A stretch of DNA of 64,000 nucleotides from the NCBI RefSeq assembly GCF_963678635.1, contig NC_087066.1:48457129-48521128 (forward strand), given 5' to 3'. The notes under the pieces are model-generated. The model ran no database searches. It saw only the letters and a program-made list of their open reading frames with translations, and had not been told where the DNA came from. The stretch comes from Symsagittifera roscoffensis (lineage: Eukaryota; Xenacoelomorpha; Acoela; Convolutidae). Below, one piece after another: positions 35,894 to 46,249 of this stretch. Within the stretch, counting starts at the first letter, position 1, and each line of letters starts with the position of its first letter. A program made the position numbers and the translations under genes.

Positions 35894-38800
35894 AGAAACT
35901 CCAGATGATGATGAAATCTTTCCTTTTATAGTAGACGCAGATACTGATAGAGGACAACACATATTTTGTCAAAATTTACTCGTAAATTTATTTGAACCCG
36001 GAATCAGTCCATGTAAAACAGAGTTCCCCGATGTTAAAATCAAAAGACAAATCATAGATCACTATCTAAAAGATATATGCAACATAACACAACAGTATGG
36101 AATCTACTCTATAGAATTCACTTCCCCAAACCATAATAATAGAACATATACTATTCAAACAGACGATCTTGATTTAGAATTTTCAAAAGTTTTTTCAGAA
36201 TATATAAAAAGCATCCAATACCATAACTCACAAAGAGCAAACTCCATTTTCACCAATGAAGTTTTCGCAATAATATATAGTTATATTTCGATATTAGAAA
36301 ACGAAATCCCATTAACAAATGTCTCACCGACAGAAACATCTAAACATTTAAGAGTACGACATGAAATCACACTACTCTCTAGTTATTTAAACATCATTAA
36401 AGAAAATTTCACGAAAGACGACGTTTCACAACATACCAAACACGATTTACAAAAAATTTTGGCATGGTTCATAATAGATTATTTCACACACAATATTGAT
36501 TTAATTGCACAAGCAAGAAAAAATTTTAGACCCCAAAATTCGAACGATGATACCGCTATCACAGAACAATCAGATTATGTTTGGGACCCCGAATGGTCTC
36601 ATCCCGCATTTATAAGCTTTCCACAATCAATCTCAAGTCAAGCAATAGGTACAATATCTTACATAAGAGATTATGTAAGAGTAATACCATTAACAATTGA
36701 TGCAACACCATTAAACTATAATACATTTTTACCCGATACACAAAATAATAGTTTAAACTCTACAGTTATACACAATGAAAACCTCAATGGAACTAGGAAT
36801 CTTACTCAACAAGATATCCAGACACCATCACACTTCATAAATGAAGAAATTGTACACACAACAACTACACAACAAAGTATTTCACCAATACGCCCAAATT
36901 TAACAACACCAAGAAATACAAATCCTTCACAAACACAGGTAACCTTACAATCAACCGTTAAACCTTCGGTTGCCCCTAAATATTCACATATGGATTACCA
37001 AACATACAGACCCATGACAATACCATCAAAAACACGCAAAACATTCACTAGAAACAACTTTGCAGACCATAATTATAATTATACACATCCATCAAAAACA
37101 TATAATCAACCACAAAGAAATTTTAACCAATATACAAGATCTCGAAATTGGGATAACCCAATGGCCCAACCTAATTCAACAAATTTCCAAACAAATCCTC
37201 CACGGGATCACAGTGAAAATTACCCATTTTTTCAACAAAATAAAAATAAAAAACAGACATCTTATCAAATGGATTATTTATCCTCAGATGATGATTTCTT
37301 ACAACCAGATATATTTGCACAAAATACTCAAGAATATCGTAGACAAGGAATACAGAGAACACGTACAAATCATAGAAATTTTTCTCCACAACCAATAGAT
37401 GCACAACATCAACAACCAATTCAACAACAAAATCCAATTAATACACAATCTTTTCAACCAATTCAACAACAAAATCCAATGACTGCACACTCGTATCAAG
37501 CATCACAAATGCAAAATGAAATACCACTCCCATATTATCTCCAACAACATGAAATAACAAGAAACCAACTTTCAAATTTTTCTCAAATGCCAAATGCAGC
37601 AGAATCATTACAAATGACAATGAATCCATACCTTATGGGTGGATCATCAATAACATCAAACAAACCTTTAATGGTTTTCACAGGAACAGACCCTGAATAC
37701 TCTGTAGAAGATTATTTAAATGCAGTAACAGCAAACCTGATTTTAAATATTGGACCTGAACCAATTAATACGCCACTACATCAAAATTGGATACATCGAC
37801 GCACAGCGTTAATACAAACAACCTTAGATGGCGCAGCCCAAAAATGGTTTTCAGTACTACCTCTAGAAATAAAATCAAACTGGAAAAGATTTACACAAGA
37901 ATTTTCAAAAATGTTTGACTCCGAAAGAAACAAACAACAACAAAGAGTTTTATGTAATGAAATTCGCAGATTACCAAACGAAACCATCAAGCAAATAGCA
38001 GTACGAATCGAAACACTAGTTCGAAAAGCATATTCATTAAATACACATGACTATAAAAATACAAAGATGACAGAAATCTTAATGATGACCTTAACACCAC
38101 AATTAAGGAAAATAGCAATAAAAAAGAGAGCATCCCATCCTTCTTCAATTCGAGAACCCGATTTAGATTTTCGAAAACTAGTAGACAAATTAGAACAAGC
38201 AGAAATCACGATGAAACTAGAAGAAACGGAAAATCTAAAATTACAATACGTTAACAGAATTGAAACGACTCCCACTAATATTAATAATATACAGGAATCA
38301 GAGACAGACCTCGTTGAAAAAATCACTGAAATACTCAATATCTACGAAAAGAACCCAAACTTTAAAGGCAAACCATCTTTCAAAAAATGGTGTAATTATT
38401 GCCGACGATACGGACATAGTATTTCCGAATGTAGACAAAAACAGCAAGACAATCAAAATAAACCTCAAAAATATAAAGAACCAAATAAATCATTCTATCA
38501 ATACATGAAAAAAGATCAAAATCTACCGAACAAAACAGTCCACAGCAACAACAGTTCAGGAAAACCACTCCCGAACAATACAAATTATACAAGAAATCAA
38601 TCACCATATAACTCAAGTTATAGAGGAAGATCACCAGAACGAAGAAACACGTATAATTCATCACAAAATCACTACAATAGACCAAATAGTCGAAATAACT
38701 ACTCCAGATCAAATTCAAATACACAACGATTTGTTTCTAGATCTAATTCCCAATCAAGAAATAACTACTATCCAAACAACCAATCACGAAATTCATCATA

Positions 38801-41800
38801 CAATAGGAATAGAAACTACTCCTATAATCGAAATAGAAGTTATTCAAACAACCGAAATCAGAATTACCCGAACAATCGATCAAGGAATAACTCATATAAT
38901 AGATCGAACTATAACAGACCAAACAATAATTACCAAAACAGATCACGAAATAATTCACAAAATCGACACTCAAGTTATAATAATCGTTATAGAAATTATT
39001 CCCAATCACCACACCGGAATAATAATAACTATAATAATTCTAATAATCGCCACAGAAGTAGTACACCTAAACATCAAAGACAAATCAATCAAGTACAGTC
39101 AAATCCAGAAACAACATCAGACCTTCCAGGTATTGATGACACAGTAACTGATACGTTACAACTCAATCAAATAAACTGTACATCATCAGATTCAGAAAGT
39201 GATACAGAAAACACTCTTTCTATCAATATGATAAAAGTCGAAAATGACTATGAATCTGTCATATATGAACAACCCTTTCCATCACACATATATGAAAATC
39301 AATCAGAATTTCTTCAAAATTATTACACTACACCCATAAATTCCACACCAACGACGCAAGAAACAAACGAGATTAACACTACAGATCAAACCAATAAAAA
39401 TACCAAAACAAAATGCTTGAATACAAACCACATTTATCAAAATATACAAAAAGAACAACCCAAAGAAAAAATTTGGACAATACCATTTCTCTTAGAAAGC
39501 CCAAGAAATAAAGAATTTCAACCACCAGACCTTGAAATAGATTTTTTAATTGATTCAGGAGCAGAATCAAACATAATAAACATCCCCACATGGAATGAAA
39601 TAAAAACCTTACACCCAAAGCTAACACCTCTTGAAACCTCCAGCAAACTAGCAACAGCACAAGGATCAACATTGATAAACTACGGAAAAATCCAATTATT
39701 TCTCCTCCCCACCAGAACAATGGAGCAAAGCAAAATTTTAAATAAGCCATTTAAACAAATATTCCATATCACTGATATTAAATATAATATCATTGGAATA
39801 CCATTTATTTCGAAGTATATACCAACAATTAACATCCTAAATAGTAAAATATTAATCAAAGATAAATATACAAAAACAAAAGAAACATCCTTAACATTTT
39901 TTCAAAGATTAAATAAACAACCACCATTCTTTTCAAAATTCTACCCGATATTTAACCAACAAAGAAAACACCTAAAACCACTATCAGGAAATATCTATAA
40001 TTTTTCAATCAAACAAGTTCACCAATATGATAAAGAACAAAACAAACAAAAATTTTATATGTCAGATTTTGAATTCAAACCTATTCACAAATTTTTCAAA
40101 ATCACAATCTCATCCATAAAATATTTGAAAAATTCGAATTCAGATATCATTTCCTTACATGTCTATAACAACACACCTTACCAAGTAACATTACCTTTAG
40201 GACTTTTAGGATATTGTGAAACCAACGCTACAATATCACCAATACACGAAAAAGCCTATCGCGTAAATAATATACTCCAATTACTAGATATTTGCCAATC
40301 TACAATTCTTAATGAAGAATTATCTATAAATAATATAATAAGTAACGAAAACAGAAATACGGATTATTTCACAAAAACTCCATATTTCAAACCTACATTC
40401 AACATAAGTAACTACACAGAGGACCAACAGAAATTTTTAACAATGTTTAATTTCCAACATTCACAAATAACACAAGACGAATTCGAAAAATTAGCCAAAC
40501 AGCTAATTAAATATTCATCAGTCTATGCAACATCAAAATTCGATGTTGGAAAAATCAGTTCATCACTACATCTCCCGTTAAAACCAGACGCAGTTTTCAA
40601 AAAACAGAGACCAAGTAAAGTACCAATTCACTTACATGATAAAGTGAACAGATTACTCGATATTTTAGAACAATACAACATTATATCACCAGTAAACAAA
40701 GAAGAACAACCAAAAGGCAACACATTTATCAACCCCGTTATCATTCTAGCTAAAGGAGAATCATTAAAAATCGTTCTCGATGCTAGATACCTCAATTCAC
40801 TTATAGATGAATCAAAATGTAATTGGCCCATTGAACCAATACAAGTTATTTTAACAAAAATAAACGGCAAATACTTTACAACCGCCGATATGAATAGTGC
40901 ATACAATCAAATGCCACTAGATGAACAATCACGACGTTTAACACAATTTGTTATAGGAAACCAACAATATGAATTCAACCGCTTATTCTATGGAATATCC
41001 ATAGGACCAGCAGCATTTTCAGCTTTTATGAGCAAAATTTTTAGACCACTAATACTCAAGAAAAACGCAATCACCTATTTAGACGATGTTTTTATGCAAT
41101 CACAAACAAAAGACGAGATGTTCAATGTTTTAGAAAAATATCACCAAATACTTCAGAACGAAAATCTGAAGGCCGCCCCCGATAAATCACACTTCTTTTT
41201 GACAAGAGTTAAATTCTTAGGACATAATATAGAAAGAAAAACAATCACTCCATTGAAATCACGCATTGACGCTATTCAAAAACTTCAACCACCAACAAAT
41301 AAAAAGAAAATCCAAGAATTTCTTGGAATGTTAAACTTTTTAAGTAAATATGTTTATAAAATGCAATTATATCTACGACCATTTTATAACATCCTTAGAC
41401 AACAAAATAATTTTGAATGGAACACAGAACATCAAACACGATTTGAAGAAATAAAGAAACTTTTAACTGAACAAATTTCAAACACAATTCCAGACTCAAA
41501 TCAACCATTTTATGCAATGTGCGATGCTTCGAACTTTGGCATCGGTGCAGCACTATTACAATCACATAATGGTACAAATAAAATGAACCTCATATCAGCA
41601 AATTCTCGACTATTCACTCAAGCAGAGCTACGACTCTCAACTCTAATGAGAGAATGCACAGCCATAATATATACACTGACAGAATATGAATTTCTGATAC
41701 TTGGATCAAAACATCCAACAGTTCTATTCACAGACCATAAACCAATCATTTTTCTTTTTACACAAAAGTCTAATCCAAACCACCGAGTTTACAGATTTCA

Positions 41801-44090
41801 ACTAATTCTAATGAAATTTCCAAACTTACATATAGTTTGGACTGCAGGAAAAAATCTTGCATTACCAGACACCTTAAGTCGAAATACACCACCTGAATTA
41901 CTTACACGAAAAACAACAGTTGAAATACCCAAAAACATAAAATTCTACCTTGCAGAAAACGAAACATCACCCCGATTGGAATGCAAATATGCAGTAAAAA
42001 CTGATATTGAACAATCACAAATAAATAATTTACAACATTTCCCACTTTATTTAGATTGTCAAAATAATCATTATGAAGTTGATCTACTTGGAACATCAAC
42101 TTTCAAACCAATCCCATATTCTCAATGGATCAAAAATAACACCCAACAAAAACGAACAAAACAACACCCGCCTAAAAAAGACCATTTTCCACTAATTGAA
42201 AAAGAAGATTTAACTGATAAAATAAATTTATCAGGACCACAAACAAATGATTCAAAATACACAATAAATCAAGTTTTTGACCTTCACGACCCACTTGACA
42301 CAATACCCTTATCTAAATTAGAAATCGAAAACATTTTTCTCCCCCCAACAGAAACAATTACAGTTTCAACACTGAAACAATATCAAAATCTTGACCCGAT
42401 AATTCGACAACTAAAATCATGGCACAAATATAAAACTAAACCTATCAAAGCAGATTCAACCATTCTAGGAAACAAAACACTCCTCCGATACTTTCGCAAA
42501 TTTAACAACACAACAATTAACGAAAATACAGACCTTTTAGAGTATAACCTAAATGAATCTACAGTTCCATGTCTCCCTTTAAGTATGATTCTTATAGCTT
42601 TTAATATTTCACATACACAAAATATTAAAGGACACTCTGGATCAGAAAAAACATATTCAAATTTTATACAAAACTTTTATTTCCCAAATGCACCAATTTG
42701 GATAAAAGTACTATGCAATGATTGTATAGTATGTCAACTAAATAAACCTTACCCGAATCAAAAACAAATAGCACAAAAACAAGATTTTAAAGGACAAAGC
42801 TTGTACTTTAACCATCGTATCTCATTTGATACTAAGGGACCAATTTCACCCTCATCAGAAGGAAACTCCTACATTATGGTAATTGTTGACGCATTTACAC
42901 ATTATGTAGCACTTAACCCAGTACCACATTGTAACGCTTATTACGCTTACACAACACTCTATGAACACTGGATAGCAAAATTCGGACTACCAGAAATTTT
43001 AGTTACAGACAACGGTACAGAATTCATAAATAATGAAATTATCACACTATGTCATTTATATAACATTAAACACAAACCACGTACATCTCATGCACCTTGG
43101 ACAAACGGCTTAGTCGAAGGTATGAACCGTTCATTACAAGAATATCTTAGATGTATCATCAACGGAAATGATACAAAATATACCGAATGGTCAGCAGATG
43201 TAAAATTATTTCCCTTAGCATATAATTCACAAATTACGACAACCTTAGGAATGTCACCATACGAAATGGTTTTTAACCAAAAGCCACGCAAACCAATAAT
43301 GTTTACAGCAAACTCTCATAAAAACGCACAAGGTTATTGTCAACCAAATAAAGACTCAATTTGTTATAACCTACCTTTACATACACACGATGAAGATCAT
43401 TTTCATCACCCACAAATTCTTAAACTAGCCTCCGGTACACACACCGAATGGATTCTAAATAGAGATAAAAAACACAATGAAATTTATCAAAAAATAACAA
43501 AAAAGTTATTACAAAGACAAAACATTAATGAACAAATCAATTCACGTTTTACACCAGCCTCCGATTTAAAAATTGGAACATTTGTTTTAATACCTAATTT
43601 TAATACTCAAAAAGGAATTTCTAAAAAATTACAACCCCTTCGAAAAGGACCATACCAAATAATTGCAAAACCCACTGATGTCACATATAAAATTACCGAC
43701 TCAAACAAAAAAGAAATCGTTCAACATCGAAACAACCTATTACCTTATTACCCAAAAGAATACGCACTCCGCGAATTAACTCAATTATATTCTTTCACAG
43801 GATTAAAAATCATTCAAAATGAACCACATCTGAAAAACACAGAACAAAATGATAACCCCACCGAACATCAAAACACAAAACCAACCGCCACCAAAAACAA
43901 TACACAAAACCATAAAGAATCTCCAAAACAAAGAAAAAATAGAAAAATGACAGAACAAATAATACCCCAAGAAGAAATAGACAAATCTGAACATAGAAAA
44001 ACAACAAGACTCCGAAATCAACCACGTAAAAACTACAAAATGTTCATCCCCCAATCTAAAATATTAAAGAAAGTAGAATTTAAAAAGTAA
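35868..44090 (+). CDS. gag-pol: Gag-Pro-Pol polyprotein of a Ty3/gypsy-like element
   Basis: Single frame of 2,740 codons; an in-frame TAA 15 bases upstream fixes the first ATG. Residues 1-600 form a long Gln/Asn/Pro-rich N-terminus. About 610-800 is a capsid-like helical region with an AAQKWF motif. The zinc knuckle is C842-X2-C-X4-H-X4-C855, and an Asn/Arg/Ser/Tyr-rich tract covers about 900-1,060. The protease has DSG at 1,229-1,231. RT has LDAR near 1,638 and YLDD at 1,737-1,740. RNase H has CDAS with D1886. The integrase has zinc-finger residues near H2249/H2256 and C2286/C2289, the catalytic triad D2321-X59-D2381-X35-E2417 and a GPY motif at 2,594-2,596. There is no chromodomain. The absence of a frameshift or stop between gag and pol is unusual for an element needing excess Gag. 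Confidence 0.97.
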   Translation: MSSTHTPGEETPDDDEIFPFIVDADTDRGQHIFCQNLLVNLFEPGISPCKTEFPDVKIKRQIIDHYLKDICNITQQYGIYSIEFTSPNHNNRTYTIQTDDLDLEFSKVFSEYIKSIQYHNSQRANSIFTNEVFAIIYSYISILENEIPLTNVSPTETSKHLRVRHEITLLSSYLNIIKENFTKDDVSQHTKHDLQKILAWFIIDYFTHNIDLIAQARKNFRPQNSNDDTAITEQSDYVWDPEWSHPAFISFPQSISSQAIGTISYIRDYVRVIPLTIDATPLNYNTFLPDTQNNSLNSTVIHNENLNGTRNLTQQDIQTPSHFINEEIVHTTTTQQSISPIRPNLTTPRNTNPSQTQVTLQSTVKPSVAPKYSHMDYQTYRPMTIPSKTRKTFTRNNFADHNYNYTHPSKTYNQPQRNFNQYTRSRNWDNPMAQPNSTNFQTNPPRDHSENYPFFQQNKNKKQTSYQMDYLSSDDDFLQPDIFAQNTQEYRRQGIQRTRTNHRNFSPQPIDAQHQQPIQQQNPINTQSFQPIQQQNPMTAHSYQASQMQNEIPLPYYLQQHEITRNQLSNFSQMPNAAESLQMTMNPYLMGGSSITSNKPLMVFTGTDPEYSVEDYLNAVTANLILNIGPEPINTPLHQNWIHRRTALIQTTLDGAAQKWFSVLPLEIKSNWKRFTQEFSKMFDSERNKQQQRVLCNEIRRLPNETIKQIAVRIETLVRKAYSLNTHDYKNTKMTEILMMTLTPQLRKIAIKKRASHPSSIREPDLDFRKLVDKLEQAEITMKLEETENLKLQYVNRIETTPTNINNIQESETDLVEKITEILNIYEKNPNFKGKPSFKKWCNYCRRYGHSISECRQKQQDNQNKPQKYKEPNKSFYQYMKKDQNLPNKTVHSNNSSGKPLPNNTNYTRNQSPYNSSYRGRSPERRNTYNSSQNHYNRPNSRNNYSRSNSNTQRFVSRSNSQSRNNYYPNNQSRNSSYNRNRNYSYNRNRSYSNNRNQNYPNNRSRNNSYNRSNYNRPNNNYQNRSRNNSQNRHSSYNNRYRNYSQSPHRNNNNYNNSNNRHRSSTPKHQRQINQVQSNPETTSDLPGIDDTVTDTLQLNQINCTSSDSESDTENTLSINMIKVENDYESVIYEQPFPSHIYENQSEFLQNYYTTPINSTPTTQETNEINTTDQTNKNTKTKCLNTNHIYQNIQKEQPKEKIWTIPFLLESPRNKEFQPPDLEIDFLIDSGAESNIINIPTWNEIKTLHPKLTPLETSSKLATAQGSTLINYGKIQLFLLPTRTMEQSKILNKPFKQIFHITDIKYNIIGIPFISKYIPTINILNSKILIKDKYTKTKETSLTFFQRLNKQPPFFSKFYPIFNQQRKHLKPLSGNIYNFSIKQVHQYDKEQNKQKFYMSDFEFKPIHKFFKITISSIKYLKNSNSDIISLHVYNNTPYQVTLPLGLLGYCETNATISPIHEKAYRVNNILQLLDICQSTILNEELSINNIISNENRNTDYFTKTPYFKPTFNISNYTEDQQKFLTMFNFQHSQITQDEFEKLAKQLIKYSSVYATSKFDVGKISSSLHLPLKPDAVFKKQRPSKVPIHLHDKVNRLLDILEQYNIISPVNKEEQPKGNTFINPVIILAKGESLKIVLDARYLNSLIDESKCNWPIEPIQVILTKINGKYFTTADMNSAYNQMPLDEQSRRLTQFVIGNQQYEFNRLFYGISIGPAAFSAFMSKIFRPLILKKNAITYLDDVFMQSQTKDEMFNVLEKYHQILQNENLKAAPDKSHFFLTRVKFLGHNIERKTITPLKSRIDAIQKLQPPTNKKKIQEFLGMLNFLSKYVYKMQLYLRPFYNILRQQNNFEWNTEHQTRFEEIKKLLTEQISNTIPDSNQPFYAMCDASNFGIGAALLQSHNGTNKMNLISANSRLFTQAELRLSTLMRECTAIIYTLTEYEFLILGSKHPTVLFTDHKPIIFLFTQKSNPNHRVYRFQLILMKFPNLHIVWTAGKNLALPDTLSRNTPPELLTRKTTVEIPKNIKFYLAENETSPRLECKYAVKTDIEQSQINNLQHFPLYLDCQNNHYEVDLLGTSTFKPIPYSQWIKNNTQQKRTKQHPPKKDHFPLIEKEDLTDKINLSGPQTNDSKYTINQVFDLHDPLDTIPLSKLEIENIFLPPTETITVSTLKQYQNLDPIIRQLKSWHKYKTKPIKADSTILGNKTLLRYFRKFNNTTINENTDLLEYNLNESTVPCLPLSMILIAFNISHTQNIKGHSGSEKTYSNFIQNFYFPNAPIWIKVLCNDCIVCQLNKPYPNQKQIAQKQDFKGQSLYFNHRISFDTKGPISPSSEGNSYIMVIVDAFTHYVALNPVPHCNAYYAYTTLYEHWIAKFGLPEILVTDNGTEFINNEIITLCHLYNIKHKPRTSHAPWTNGLVEGMNRSLQEYLRCIINGNDTKYTEWSADVKLFPLAYNSQITTTLGMSPYEMVFNQKPRKPIMFTANSHKNAQGYCQPNKDSICYNLPLHTHDEDHFHHPQILKLASGTHTEWILNRDKKHNEIYQKITKKLLQRQNINEQINSRFTPASDLKIGTFVLIPNFNTQKGISKKLQPLRKGPYQIIAKPTDVTYKITDSNKKEIVQHRNNLLPYYPKEYALRELTQLYSFTGLKIIQNEPHLKNTEQNDNPTEHQNTKPTATKNNTQNHKESPKQRKNRKMTEQIIPQEEIDKSEHRKTTRLRNQPRKNYKMFIPQSKILKKVEFKK
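35889..35890 (+). promoter_or_regulatory. Candidate splice donor in gag codon 8
   Basis: CCCCAG|GTGAAG, 22 bases into gag. It resembles a metazoan donor and sits where some retroviruses splice the first gag codons onto env mRNA. Untested. Confidence 0.35.
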
Positions 44091-44691
44091 TTTTAAGATT
44101 TCATACTTCACAATCTTGAAACCTCCGTAACATTTTTCTTTTCAATTTTTCAAAATAACATGCTCACAAGTACGCAATAATTCTAGTTCAAAATAGACGA
44201 ATAGGATTCATCCAATCCGCCACTTTCTCTAACTCAAACTAAGATCAATTAAACGAATAATCTAGAACTCCAGGCACATCTCTAACTATAACTTTACAAC
44301 CTCCAGGTCAAAAATAAGCAAATCACTCCAACTTGACAGCTAAAATAAATATCACCATAATACCGTACCCCTCCCTTATCTAATAACCCAAAGATCAACA
44401 ATATTTCCCCAACTCAGACCACGAATACCCCCAAAAACAAATTTGATAACTTAGCCTAAAGTAACAAAATAAACATTTTAATTAGCCTAAAGTATAAAAA
44501 TCTCACCATACCCCGGATCATTTGACAAACAAAAATAAAGAAAAAGACGACCTCCCAGTCACCATGAAAATTGCCCCCAACAATTTTTTACAAAACTCAA
44601 CCCACTTGTCAAAAAACTAATAAATAATTCGACCACACTAGAAAATCGCCTCAAACAGCAAAAAATATTCGACCAAGAGATCATTTCTTAA
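44091..44691 (+). other. Spacer between pol and the small membrane ORFs
   Basis: Six hundred bases without an ORF of note, A/C-rich. A possible place for subgenomic splice acceptors, but no strong pyrimidine tract with AG stands out. Confidence 0.6.
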
Positions 44692-44922
44692 ATGCTCTTC
44701 TCTCAAACAGTTGCTCAAATACTTATAAATTTTAAACATTTTTTTTCAATACTTGAAGCCTTTATAATATTTCTTTTTGATATACTTGAATCTTTTCTAA
44801 TAATCCTAATCATTTTTTGTAACATTTTTTTAATTTTCTACACTATTCTCGAACTATTCCTCCAACTTTCCAAAACCCTTGAATATATCCACAGGTACGA
44901 TTTTAACAACTTGTCTAAATGA
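44692..44922 (+). CDS. Small hydrophobic protein 1 of the provirus
   Basis: Seventy-six codons. TAA directly precedes the ATG, so the start is fixed. Most of the product is Ile/Leu/Phe-rich, with two membrane-spanning stretches at about residues 19-38 (FSILEAFIIFLFDILESFLI) and 38-58, and a polar C-terminus. The stop overlaps the next start as ATGA. Copy A has a T-rich region at the same place. Function unknown; its position between pol and env resembles that of accessory membrane proteins of complex retroviruses, by analogy only. Confidence 0.6.
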   Translation: MLFSQTVAQILINFKHFFSILEAFIIFLFDILESFLIILIIFCNIFLIFYTILELFLQLSKTLEYIHRYDFNNLSK

Positions 44923-45107
44923 TACGAACAATTTTCAGTAGAACCGATATTTTTTTATTGTTTGTAATTTTCATAACATTTTTATCATCCCTCATTTTGA
45001 CCATCTGTAAATGTATAAAGAAAGCAATCCTCACATTTGCCCTAGCAACAGTCCTTCTAATTCTTTTTTTGGAAGAATATTATAATAAACACAAAATTTC
45101 TCACTAA
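44919..45107 (+). CDS. Small hydrophobic protein 2 of the provirus
   Basis: Sixty-two codons starting in the ATGA overlap with the previous ORF; an in-frame TAA directly precedes its ATG. One or two membrane segments (LLFVIFITFLSSLILTI and AILTFALATVLLILFL) flank a CKCIKK motif. Copy A keeps the junction and the first codons (MIR...). The overlap suggests coupled termination and reinitiation. No known family recognised. Confidence 0.6.
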   Translation: MIRTIFSRTDIFLLFVIFITFLSSLILTICKCIKKAILTFALATVLLILFLEEYYNKHKISH

Positions 45108-45115
45108 AGTAATAA

Positions 45116-46249
45116 TTCAAAAAACCATCAAAAATTGCTACCCAACAGTCACAGCATCAGTCTTCACCGACATCATCCCAAGATAACCAAACACCACCTT
45201 CAACTACTCAAAATCCTCAAACGTCTACACGAATTTCTTTTCAAGACAATCCATACACTTTTGAAGAACGACATACTCGTTTATCAGAACCACTAGAACC
45301 AGTCCAACGACAAGCACCTTTAAGCGAACCAACATATAACCTATATCCAACACTACCACAAGAACTAAGTAAAATAAAAAATTCTAGTCAAAACCAAAAT
45401 ACAGTCGAAATAAATAGACAAATTATACATCCTCGACGAAACAGAAATTTTCAAACTCCCCGAGTTCATTTTGATATACCTCAATCCCCATCACAAAACA
45501 CTCCAGAAAACCCCACTGGTATATTACCAGAAACCCCTACGCTTCTTTCACAACGTAACACCTCAAGCCTACCATCAGATTACTTAGGTTCAACACCAAC
45601 ATCTGAGCAAATACGTGAAAATCCCTTTAACCCCCCAAACCAGGCATCGCGACTACCATATTGGACTACACATTCATTTACACAAGGTGAACCAAATTTA
45701 GTCAATGACCCCATAGATATTTCTACGGATACAACAACATCCTCATCACTACCAGAAACATTATCACTACCATCAACACCATCAATAAGCCAGTTTTCAC
45801 CACCACCTTTTAACTTAAATTTTCCAAATAATCTCGACGCCAGATATCGAGAACAATCATCAATAAATATTCCTTTAAGACTAGATTGGAATACATTTAC
45901 AGCACCTCCACCACTATTTGGACAACATCAAGAAAGTAACCGCCTTCATAACTGGGCACTTAATAGATTACAATATCGCCAAGATATTCACAACGATATC
46001 CGTGATCACAATATTCAAATACTCCAACAAAACAGTTTACAATTAAAGTTTGAAATCACAGTTAAGTTAAATAATATTACCCAACATCCCTACCCATTAA
46101 ATCCACCTAACATAACAGCTCAATCACTACCACCACCGTTTATAACTACTGAAGTAATATACAAATACGACCGATATACCAAAAACACAATTGGCTACAT
46201 TACATTTTATAATCCATACTCAGGATTATCATACACATGTATATTCTAA
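45116..46249 (+). CDS. ORFX: 377-codon conserved ORF without AUG, upstream of env
   Basis: Open from TAA at 45,113 to TAA at 46,247 with no ATG at all. The first half is Ser/Thr/Pro/Gln-rich. The second half has a more structured block (RLHNWALNRLQYRQDIHNDI, then ITAQSLPPPFIT) and ends in a Tyr/Phe-rich segment with TFYNPYSG. It overlaps the env ATG by 13 bases; env is in the -1 frame relative to it. Copies A and B both preserve it at the protein level. The CAG codons near 45,146-45,163 could be splice acceptors (phase 0). Function unknown. The start given is the first open codon. Confidence 0.75.
   Translation, partial: FKKPSKIATQQSQHQSSPTSSQDNQTPPSTTQNPQTSTRISFQDNPYTFEERHTRLSEPLEPVQRQAPLSEPTYNLYPTLPQELSKIKNSSQNQNTVEINRQIIHPRRNRNFQTPRVHFDIPQSPSQNTPENPTGILPETPTLLSQRNTSSLPSDYLGSTPTSEQIRENPFNPPNQASRLPYWTTHSFTQGEPNLVNDPIDISTDTTTSSSLPETLSLPSTPSISQFSPPPFNLNFPNNLDARYREQSSINIPLRLDWNTFTAPPPLFGQHQESNRLHNWALNRLQYRQDIHNDIRDHNIQILQQNSLQLKFEITVKLNNITQHPYPLNPPNITAQSLPPPFITTEVIYKYDRYTKNTIGYITFYNPYSGLSYTCIF

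Noticed and set aside
37171..44054. Many short minus-strand frames opposite gag-pol
   Set aside because: Shadows of the A-rich coding strand; no independent motifs.
45060..45160. Frameshift from the second small membrane ORF into ORFX
   Set aside because: The ORFX frame is closed by TAA at 45,113, after the small ORF has already stopped at 45,107, so there is no overlap in which to shift.
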